Assembly: GCA_024642245.1 (NCBI GenBank)
Contig: JAHEBM010000006.1
Span: 34,967 to 98,966 of the forward strand
Direction of reading: 5' to 3'
Origin: Haliea sp.
GTDB taxonomy: Bacteria > Pseudomonadota > Gammaproteobacteria > Pseudomonadales > Halieaceae
DNA length: 64,000 bases
Every line of letters starts with the position of its first letter. The first letter of the stretch is position 1. A program made the position numbers and the translations under genes. This document shows, one piece after another, positions 27,906 to 37,557 of this stretch. A model generated the notes under the pieces. It was given only the letters and a program-made list of their open reading frames with translations. It was not told where the DNA came from and ran no database searches.

Positions 27906-28406
27906 TTATTGGCAGTGGTCGGGCAGTATCACGCGAGAGACTCGCAGCAAGCTGCCACTGGCAGGGCATAGTAGCTGCGCGTTACTGGAGAGGTCCACCA
28001 GGTGCAGCGCGGGCAGCTGGTACAGCGGCACCGGGTCAATCACCTTGTTATTGTCGAGGTAGAGAACCTGCAATACGGTGAGGGCATCCAGTTCGCTGAT
28101 GTCGACAATATTGTTGGAGGACAGGGTCAGTTGCTCCAGTTCGGTGAATGTGGAAAGACCGGCGAGGCTTTCGATGCCGGCCCCGGCGCAGCTGAGGCTG
28201 GATAGCGCGCCGGCCCTGGTGGCTTTCTGGTCGTTTATGGCCTCCTTGATGCACTCCCGCAGCGCCTTGTCGGGAACGGCAAAATCCGTGAACAACGGGG
28301 CGGGGGTGTAGACAACCCGGTCGTTCACGGTCAAATCGTAGCTGCCGCAGGCAGCCAATAGCAGCAGGGACAGGCAAAGCATGCACGATCGAAGGCAGTT
28401 ATTCAT
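27906..28406 (-). CDS. Leucine-rich-repeat lipoprotein
   Basis: 166 residues. The signal peptide ends in LLAAC (Cys20 lipidated). From about residue 70 the chain shows bacterial LRR units: LSSLSCAGAGIESLAGLSTF, LEQLTLSSNNIVDISELDAL and LQVLYLDNNKVIDPVPLYQL. Only about four repeats are present, so it is a short LRR domain. Such surface lipoproteins usually bind proteins or glycans; no partner can be named. Divergent from the cyclase-like gene. Confidence 0.8.
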   Translation of the reverse strand: MNNCLRSCMLCLSLLLLAACGSYDLTVNDRVVYTPAPLFTDFAVPDKALRECIKEAINDQKATRAGALSSLSCAGAGIESLAGLSTFTELEQLTLSSNNIVDISELDALTVLQVLYLDNNKVIDPVPLYQLPALHLVDLSSNAQLLCPASGSLLRVSRVILPDHCQ

Positions 28407-28471
28407 TGCGGGGTGGTTTCCTCGGTGACTTCAGGATCTGCCTGTTGCCTGTGGCAGCCTACGGACGATGT

Positions 28472-28499
28472 GGCTCCCACGGGAGAGCCCCCCTATAAT
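28472..28499 (+). promoter_or_regulatory. Consensus -10 with inverted repeat upstream of the cyclase-like gene
   Basis: A perfect TATAAT lies at 28494-28499, 30 bp before the ATG. An inverted repeat GGCTC...GAGCC (28472-28489) covers the expected -35 position, and there is no good -35 hexamer. This layout suggests control by a DNA-binding protein, either an activator that replaces the -35 contact or a repressor. Confidence 0.5.
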
Positions 28500-28528
28500 G
28501 CTAGCGTGTCGGGCAGATAAAAACGAGC

Positions 28529-29869
28529 ATGGATATGGCTGAATCCACAGTTACAGGTCTTCCGTCGGGTGAGCCGGAGTCACAGGGCGCCATCAGCATT
28601 GTACAGCGGGGCAATCTCAAGACCCTGGAACAGACCCTGCGCAGGCAGTGGCGGCTGGGGCAGAACATTGTGCTTTGCTGGAGTGCGGATGAACGTGGCC
28701 TGCTGGTTATTTTCGTGCCGCATTATTTTCTGGGCAACTACTGCGCCCAGGGTGATGCGGGGACCATGCAGGGCGAGGACAACGAGGCCTTTGTCAGGAA
28801 ACTCATATCCGGGCGGCGGCGCAAGACCCGGGAGCAGTTGTTCAAGATCAGTGAGCGCCTGGCTGTCGCACCGACGTTTATCAAGTTGAACACTGCCCTG
28901 ACCGAGGATAAAAATGTACTGGAGGCGGTGGAACAGCTGATCAAGCGCTACGGCCTGAGTTATGTCGAGAGCCGGGCGGTATTGCTGCTCGATATCGTTG
29001 AGTTCTCCCTGCATACGCCGTTCGAGCAGGCGAGCCAGCTCAACAGCCTTTCCTATTCGCTCAATTCCGCCTACAACAAATTGCTGGCGCAGGGCATCGA
29101 GGTCAACTTCGCCCGCACGACTACCGGCGATGGCTACTACATCTGGAACAGGGACCTGGGGCCCGCCGCGAACCAGGACCTGTTCTACTTCATGCTGCTG
29201 GTCGTTGCGGACAATGCGGTCGCCAGGGCGGCGTCCCAGGGCAACACGGTCCCGCTTATTCGCACCGCTTATCACATTGGCGGCCACTATGAGCTGTACC
29301 AGGCCGAGGGCGTCAACCCCACGGTATTCAGCTATATCGTGGGCGATGTGACCATTGAGCTGGCCCGCATGGTAGACCTCGCCCAGGCGGACCAGGTGCT
29401 GATCGGCGATTTTCACTGCGAGAGCCCCAGCTGGAAACCCCTGACCGATGCCAAGTCGGCCGGAAGGGTGGCGCCGATGGTGTCTGCCCCGGCGTTCGTC
29501 AGTACCTGCAATCGCGGCCTGCCCGCGCTGCACGGTATCCAGTTGTCGGGCAAGGGCATTCACTCACTCGCCTGCCACCTCACCGAGGGCGTGGACCAGG
29601 CCGAGAAAAGCGGGCCCAGGCGATTTCGCATCGTGGACAAGCACGGCTTGTCGCGGCACGCCTACAACTTGCAAATCGCCATTGAACTGGATGGCCAGAG
29701 CCTCTCACTTGGCCTCGACGACAGCCAACTGCCCCATCGCAGCACCGGATCGCGCGACTCGCAGAGCGGCAGGCCGCGACCGGGAGCGGCACCCACCACA
29801 GAGGAACTGTTCGACGACCTGTCCAGCCTGCTGAAAAAACGCAACACCAAAGGGATGATCGAGGACTGA
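28529..29869 (+). CDS. Divergent class III nucleotidyl cyclase-like protein
   Basis: 446 residues. Residues ~148-295 follow the order of class III cyclase motifs: LLLDIVEFS (Asp155, metal ligand), RTTTGDGYYIWN (Asp201, second metal), then SYIVGDVTIELARMVDLA, where Arg280 matches the transition-state arginine and VGD matches the usual IGD loop. The usual Asn four residues before that Arg reads Ile, and the purine-binding Lys is absent, so substrate use may differ from cAMP/cGMP. The N-terminal ~145 residues resemble no domain I know; the C-terminal ~100 include a low-complexity stretch. The HD-domain gene follows after 7 bp. It could also be a catalytically inactive sensor. Confidence 0.55.
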   Translation: MDMAESTVTGLPSGEPESQGAISIVQRGNLKTLEQTLRRQWRLGQNIVLCWSADERGLLVIFVPHYFLGNYCAQGDAGTMQGEDNEAFVRKLISGRRRKTREQLFKISERLAVAPTFIKLNTALTEDKNVLEAVEQLIKRYGLSYVESRAVLLLDIVEFSLHTPFEQASQLNSLSYSLNSAYNKLLAQGIEVNFARTTTGDGYYIWNRDLGPAANQDLFYFMLLVVADNAVARAASQGNTVPLIRTAYHIGGHYELYQAEGVNPTVFSYIVGDVTIELARMVDLAQADQVLIGDFHCESPSWKPLTDAKSAGRVAPMVSAPAFVSTCNRGLPALHGIQLSGKGIHSLACHLTEGVDQAEKSGPRRFRIVDKHGLSRHAYNLQIAIELDGQSLSLGLDDSQLPHRSTGSRDSQSGRPRPGAAPTTEELFDDLSSLLKKRNTKGMIED

Positions 29870-29876
29870 TGGGAAA

Positions 29877-30800
29877 ATGAAGCAGTCTCGGCGCGCCAGC
29901 CATATGGATGTGAGCAATACGGTCGATGTCACCGATCCTGGTGCTGTGGGTGCCGCGGTGCGCGTCATCCTGCAAAAACGCTACCCGACGTCCGATTTTT
30001 CCGTTGTCGATCAGTTGGTCACGGATTTCGCGCGCCTCTACTCCGGCGATTTCCCTGGCTTCAGGGCCTGTGAGCTGCCCTACCATGACAGCCAGCACGT
30101 GCTGGATGTCACACTTGCCATGGCGCGCCTGCTGGACGGCTATGAGGCCGCTCCCGGACCCGTGGGTCCGCTCGGTCCACAGCTCGCCCTGGCCGGAATA
30201 GCCGCGGCCCTGTTTCACGATTCAGGCTATATACGGCGTATCGGTGACAATCGTCACAAGAACGGCGCGGCCTATACCCGCATTCATGTCCGGCGCGGCG
30301 CCCGGTTTGTCGGCGATTACCTGCCCGGCGTGGGGCTGGCAGACATCGCGGCTGTTTGCGCCCGTATCATTTACTTTACCGGCTACGAGACGGATCCGGG
30401 TAAGCTCAGGGTGGCCAGCGATCGCGAGCGGCGTCTGGGAACCCTGCTGGGAACAGCTGACCTGATCGCGCAGATGGCTGACGTGGAGTACGTACGCAAG
30501 TGCCGGGATCACCTGTACGAGGAGTTTGAGATCGGAGGTATCGCCGGCAAAAACGGCAGCGGCTACCACGGCGGCACGGTATTCCGGTCCCCCGACCAGC
30601 TACTCGAGTCCACCCCCGACTTCATTCGCAATACCATCGAGCTGAGGCTGGAAAAGCAATTTGGCGGGGTATACCAATGCGCAGCGCGGTTTTTTGGTGG
30701 GACCAACCTGTACATGGACGCCATTCTGGACAACTGCCACCGCCTGCAGGCGGTGCTGTCGGGGCAAGAGCGGGTGGAGATTTACCCCTCCCGGCCTTGA
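29877..30800 (+). CDS. HD-domain protein, cyclic-nucleotide phosphodiesterase-like
   Basis: 307 residues. The HD metal ligands are in place: ELPYHDSQH (His70, His74), ALFHDSGY (His114-Asp115) and GTADLIAQMAD (Asp195/Asp202). The YHxxxH followed by HD arrangement recalls 3',5'-cyclic-nucleotide phosphodiesterases, although the downstream HPGxxN element of eukaryotic-type PDEs is not seen. It starts 7 bp after the cyclase-like gene and its stop overlaps the rsmJ start. Pairing with a cyclase-like protein points to signal breakdown. An internal Met at residue 10 is an alternative start. Confidence 0.7.
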   Translation: MKQSRRASHMDVSNTVDVTDPGAVGAAVRVILQKRYPTSDFSVVDQLVTDFARLYSGDFPGFRACELPYHDSQHVLDVTLAMARLLDGYEAAPGPVGPLGPQLALAGIAAALFHDSGYIRRIGDNRHKNGAAYTRIHVRRGARFVGDYLPGVGLADIAAVCARIIYFTGYETDPGKLRVASDRERRLGTLLGTADLIAQMADVEYVRKCRDHLYEEFEIGGIAGKNGSGYHGGTVFRSPDQLLESTPDFIRNTIELRLEKQFGGVYQCAARFFGGTNLYMDAILDNCHRLQAVLSGQERVEIYPSRP

Positions 30801-31669
30801 GCCAGCCGCACCCGGCTCAACCCGCCCTGGCGGTGTTGGCGACCCACCCCGCGGATCTCCTGCTGGCAACCCACCTGTCCGCGCAACTCGGACTGCCGCT
30901 TGCCGCCCCGGGCACTGCCCCGGCAACCTGTGTGGAATACGATGCATTGCTGCTGGTGTCCGGCCCCTTGTTGTCCCTGCAACAGACGCAGGGCCGGGTG
31001 ATGGCGCCTGCCGGCGATCGCCGCGGCAGAGGTGGTCGCCGGCCTTCGACCGGGGCACTGCCGGGACCGGTGAGCATCGATTTTGGCAGCGATGCCATGC
31101 GCCACCGACGGCGCTCGGGTCATAACGAGCTGCTGGGCCGGGCTGTCGGGGTCTCGGGCAAGCGGGCCCCGCATGTGCTTGACGCCACCGCGGGACTCGG
31201 GCGGGACGGATTTGTGCTGGCGGACATGGGTTGTGCGGTGACCCTGTGTGAACGCAACCCGGTGATTGCCGCTATGCTCGCGCAGGCCCTGCAGGCTGCC
31301 GTCGACAGCGGTGATCAATGGCTGCAGGGGGTGGCGGCCCGCATGCGGTTGCATGCCGGCGACGTGCGTGCGCTGACCGAGCCGAAGCGGGCGGACCCCG
31401 ACGTCATCTACCTCGACCCGATGTTTCCCCCACGGGAAAAGAGTGCTGCAGTGAAGAAGGAAATGGCGCTTTTTCACGCCCTTTTGGGCGGCGATGCCGC
31501 GCCCGGCGACGCGGACGAGTTGTTCGCCTGGGCACTGCAGCAGGCAGTCGCCCGGGTCGTGGTCAAGCGGCCGGCCCGGGCCCCGGTCCTGGCCCAGTCG
31601 CAGCCCTCCCACAGCCTCGGCGGCAAGGCCGTGCGCTTTGACGTTTACGTGCGCCGCGCCCTGTCCTGA
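30797..31669 (+). CDS. rsmJ: 16S rRNA m2G1516 methyltransferase RsmJ
   Basis: 290 residues. The SAM-binding motif LDATAGLGRDGFVLADMG, the preceding VSIDFGSDAMRHRRR, the catalytic YLDPMFPPREKSAAVKKEM and the C-terminal VVVKRPARAP all match RsmJ. It methylates G1516 of 16S rRNA. I place the start at TTG 30797, which overlaps the HD gene stop (TTGA) and gives a family-like N-terminus; the ATG at 30677 lies well inside the HD gene and would add an unrelated extension. TTG starts are rare, so the exact start is uncertain. Confidence 0.85.
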   Translation: MSQPHPAQPALAVLATHPADLLLATHLSAQLGLPLAAPGTAPATCVEYDALLLVSGPLLSLQQTQGRVMAPAGDRRGRGGRRPSTGALPGPVSIDFGSDAMRHRRRSGHNELLGRAVGVSGKRAPHVLDATAGLGRDGFVLADMGCAVTLCERNPVIAAMLAQALQAAVDSGDQWLQGVAARMRLHAGDVRALTEPKRADPDVIYLDPMFPPREKSAAVKKEMALFHALLGGDAAPGDADELFAWALQQAVARVVVKRPARAPVLAQSQPSHSLGGKAVRFDVYVRRALS

Positions 31670-31776
31670 CGTCTTCCGTTCCGGCAAACCCATGGCGCCG
31701 GCCGCGTGCGGGACGGCGGGAGCCGCGCCGGGTTATCATCGCCGGATTCAGTGCGAGGCGCAGCAAGGGAGAAATC

Positions 31777-34690
<2,914 letters not shown>

Positions 34691-34706
34691 GTTCGATCCT
34701 TGTGCT

Positions 34707-35063
34707 TCAGAGGGTGTGTTTGTTGAAAATTGCCTGGTAGCTGGAAGCGGAAAAGCCGCTGTGGCGCTCGTGGCCAGTATCCAGCAGCGGTCGCTTGATC
34801 AGCGTCGGCTGTGTCATTATCGCCGCCAGGGCCGATGCCTGGTCCATGTTTTCGCGGGTGTTCGCATCCAGCGCCTTCCAACTGGTGCTGCGCCTGTTGA
34901 CGAGACTCTCCCAGCCCAGCTCTTCCAGCCAGCCCGCCACGGTCTTGCGGTCCAGGCCGTCCTCGCGAAAATCGTGGAAGCGGTAATCGATGGCGTGCAG
35001 TTCCAGCCACTTGCGGGCTTTTTTTACCGTATCGCAGTTTTTGATGCCGTAGAGAGTGATCAA
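34707..35063 (-). CDS. yffB: ArsC/Spx-family protein YffB
   Basis: 118 residues of the ArsC thioredoxin-like fold. Only one cysteine occurs in the N-terminal motif (GIKNCDTVKKARKWL, Cys10), as in YffB. The motif KRPLLD replaces the arsenate-reductase ERPIVV box. E. coli yffB sits directly upstream of dapE; here it is upstream of dapD and dapE. The true substrate is unclear; glutathione-dependent thiol reduction has been proposed for the family. Confidence 0.88.
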   Translation of the reverse strand: MITLYGIKNCDTVKKARKWLELHAIDYRFHDFREDGLDRKTVAGWLEELGWESLVNRRSTSWKALDANTRENMDQASALAAIMTQPTLIKRPLLDTGHERHSGFSASSYQAIFNKHTL

Positions 35064-35201
35064 ACCGCTGGGCCACCAGTCTTAAAAGGCCCGCTAGCAT
35101 AGCAAATACGCGACGTTATATATAGCGAGCAAGGCCCGGTAGAATGAACCCGGCGCTAGTGATGACGGCGTCACCTGATCACAATAACAAGAGGGTTTGA
35201 A

Positions 35202-35630
35202 ATGAATATGCCAACTGCAGAACTTGCCCTGCCCATGCTGGGTATGATGATTTTAACTTTGCTGGTGTGGTTACACATGTTTGTCCAGCGGGTCAGCTTT
35301 GCCCAGGGCAACAAGATAGATATCGAACAGTTCAAGACGCCGGCGGATGTGCAGGCGCTCGTTCCTGCCAACGCATCGGGTGCGAGTAATAATTTCAAGA
35401 ACCTGTTCGAGTTGCCGGTGATATTTTACGCGGTCTGCCTCTACCTGACGGTTACCCTGCAGGTCGACAGTGTCTATACCAATTGCGCCTGGGTATTCCT
35501 GGGCCTGCGTGTCCTGCACAGCCTGATTCATTGCAGCTACAACAAAGTGGCACACCGCTTTGGTGTTTACATCCTGTCGGCGATCGCACTTTGGGTGATG
35601 GTGGTGAGGGCGTTTCTCGCGGCGATGTGA
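35202..35630 (+). CDS. MAPEG-family membrane protein
   Basis: 142 residues with about four transmembrane helices. The family pattern is seen in the loop after helix 1 (QRVSFAQGNKI), in NNFKNLFELPVIFYAVCLYL, and in FLGLRVLHSLIHCSYNKVAHRFGVY. MAPEG proteins are glutathione S-transferase-like enzymes or relatives in the membrane; bacterial members are mostly uncharacterised. It is a plus-strand gene inserted between nth and yffB on the minus strand, with AGAGGG before the ATG. Confidence 0.88.
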   Translation: MNMPTAELALPMLGMMILTLLVWLHMFVQRVSFAQGNKIDIEQFKTPADVQALVPANASGASNNFKNLFELPVIFYAVCLYLTVTLQVDSVYTNCAWVFLGLRVLHSLIHCSYNKVAHRFGVYILSAIALWVMVVRAFLAAM

Positions 35631-35706
35631 ACCTCACTCCCCTGCTATCACCTGCGGTACAGTGCCTGTATCGACGCTGCCCCGGGGGTAGCGAGCCGGA
35701 CATTTC

Positions 35707-36360
35707 TCAGGCCTTGCGCGTCTTCTTCGGGTGCTTGCGGTCGGGGTAGCAGGTGCTGCAGATCTCGCAGTTGCGGCCGTCGCAGCCACGGGCTGTGCAG
35801 TACTGGCGGCCGTAGAATATGATCTGCAGGTGCAGGCGGTTCCAGTATTCCCGGGGAAACAGGCGCTTCAGGTCTTTTTCGGTCTGCACCACGTTCTTGC
35901 CGCTGGAAAGGCCCCAGCGCTGTGCCAGGCGATGAATATGGGTGTCCACCGGAAACGCCGGTACACCGAAGGCCTGTGACATCACCACGCTGGCGGTTTT
36001 GTGGCCGACACCGGGCAGGCGCTCCAGCGCCTCCATGTCGGGCGGTACCCGCGCGCCGTGCTCCTGGACCAGGATTTCGCTGAGCCGCTTGATTGCCTTG
36101 GATTTTTGCGGAGACAAGCCGCAGGGGCGGATGATTTCCCGGATCTGTTCTACCGACAGGGCCGCCATAGCGACAGGGTTGTCGGCGAGCGCGAACAGGG
36201 CGGGAGTCACCTGGTTTACCCGCTCGTCCGTGCATTGCGCGCTGAGCAATACTGCCACCAGCAGGGTGAAGGGATCCCGATGGTCCAGTGGTACCGGTGT
36301 TTGTGGGTAAAGCTCCTGCAGGCGTTGCAGGATATAGGCCGCACGTTCGGCTTTGAGCAC
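35707..36360 (-). CDS. nth: Endonuclease III-like DNA glycosylase with variant cysteine cluster
   Basis: 217 residues. The helix-hairpin-helix LPGVGHKTA holds the catalytic Lys121, and PVDTHIHR holds Asp139, so glycosylase/AP-lyase activity is expected. The C-terminal cysteines do not follow the standard C-X6-C-X2-C-X5-C spacing of the 4Fe-4S loop. They are Cys188, 193, 198, 201 and 204 (CTARGCDGRNCEICSTC). It begins with a GTG immediately after the dapC stop. The usual nth location next to the rnf genes is not used here, so a second nth copy may exist elsewhere. Confidence 0.85.
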   Translation of the reverse strand: MLKAERAAYILQRLQELYPQTPVPLDHRDPFTLLVAVLLSAQCTDERVNQVTPALFALADNPVAMAALSVEQIREIIRPCGLSPQKSKAIKRLSEILVQEHGARVPPDMEALERLPGVGHKTASVVMSQAFGVPAFPVDTHIHRLAQRWGLSSGKNVVQTEKDLKRLFPREYWNRLHLQIIFYGRQYCTARGCDGRNCEICSTCYPDRKHPKKTRKA

Positions 36361-37551
36361 CTAGGATGATTCCAGGCAGCGCACGATGCGCCGGGCCGCT
36401 TCCACGCACTGGTCCGGCTCGGCCACCAGTGCCATGCGAACCCGGTTGGCGCCGGGGTTGATGCCATGGCTCTGCCTGGCAAGGAAACTGCCGGGCAGGA
36501 CGGTGACGTTTTCACTGGCATACAGGCGCCGGGCAAACTCCGTGTCACTGCCGGCGAGCTGCGGCCAGAGGTAAAAACCGGCGTCCGGGGCCGTCACATC
36601 CAGCGCGCCGTCCAGCTCTGCCAATACTGCCGAGAACTTATCGCGATAGAGCTGGCGATTGGCCCTCACGTGCGCCTCGTCATTCCAGGCCGCAATGCTG
36701 CCCAGCTGGTGGTGAACCGGCATGGCGCAACCGTGGTAGGTGCGGTAGAGGGCGAACTGCCGCAGTATCTCGGCATCCCCCGCGACGAAACCCGAGCGCA
36801 GTCCGGGCAGGTTGGAGCGTTTTGACAGGCTGTGGAAGACCACGCAGTTACGGTAGTCGGTGTCGCCCCTGGCGGCGCAGGCTTCCAGCAGGCCCGCTGG
36901 CGGGGCATTTTCGTCGAAATAAATCTCGGAGTAGCACTCGTCCCCGGCGATGATGAAGTCGTATTCCCGTGCAAGGTCGATCAGCTGTTGCAGCTGCGCC
37001 AGCGACAGTACCGCGCCGGTGGGATTGCCGGGGCTGCAAAGGTACAGCAGCTGGCAGTTGCGCCACTGCTGCTGCGTCACGCTGGCGAAATCGGGCAACA
37101 GGCCGGAGCTCGCGGTGCAATTGATGAAATGCGGGGTGGCGCCCGCCAGCAGTGCGGCTCCCTCGTAGATCTGGTAGAAGGGATTCGGGCTCATGACCAG
37201 CGCGTCGGCACCGGGTTTCACCACGGCCTGGGCAAAGGCGAACAGGGCCTCGCGGGTGCCGCTGACCGGGAGCACCTGCTGCTCGGCGTCCACTGACGCC
37301 AGGCCAAAGCGGCGGCCCAGCCAGGCGGCGATCGACTGGCGCAACTCGGGAATGCCCAGCGTCGATGGATAATTGGAGAGCCTGTGCAGGTTGTTGGCAA
37401 TTTCGGTGAGCACGAAGTCGGGTGCGGCGTGACGCGGCTCGCCAATTGACAGGGAGATGGCCGGCTTATCAGCGGGCGGCACCAGCCCGAAAAACAGCTG
37501 ACGCTGGCGTTCGAAGGGATAGGGCTGGAGCTGGAGCAGGTGTGGGTTCAT
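36361..37551 (-). CDS. dapC: Succinyldiaminopimelate aminotransferase
   Basis: 396 residues of the fold-type I PLP aminotransferases. The PLP lysine lies in VFHSLSKRSNLPGLRSGF; SPGNPTGAV and the PNPFYQIYEGAALLAGATP region are typical of the DapC/YfdZ branch. It makes N-succinyl-LL-diaminopimelate. Six bases separate it from glnD upstream, and nth follows without a gap. The order map-glnD-dapC is conserved in Pseudomonas-like genomes. Confidence 0.93.
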   Translation of the reverse strand: MNPHLLQLQPYPFERQRQLFFGLVPPADKPAISLSIGEPRHAAPDFVLTEIANNLHRLSNYPSTLGIPELRQSIAAWLGRRFGLASVDAEQQVLPVSGTREALFAFAQAVVKPGADALVMSPNPFYQIYEGAALLAGATPHFINCTASSGLLPDFASVTQQQWRNCQLLYLCSPGNPTGAVLSLAQLQQLIDLAREYDFIIAGDECYSEIYFDENAPPAGLLEACAARGDTDYRNCVVFHSLSKRSNLPGLRSGFVAGDAEILRQFALYRTYHGCAMPVHHQLGSIAAWNDEAHVRANRQLYRDKFSAVLAELDGALDVTAPDAGFYLWPQLAGSDTEFARRLYASENVTVLPGSFLARQSHGINPGANRVRMALVAEPDQCVEAARRIVRCLESS

Positions 37552-37557
37552 CGACGT

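Noticed and set aside
35163..35173. TGACGGCGTCA palindrome before the MAPEG gene as a CRP-like site
   Set aside because: It lacks the spacing and core of a CRP site (TGTGA-N6-TCACA) and is short enough to occur by chance.
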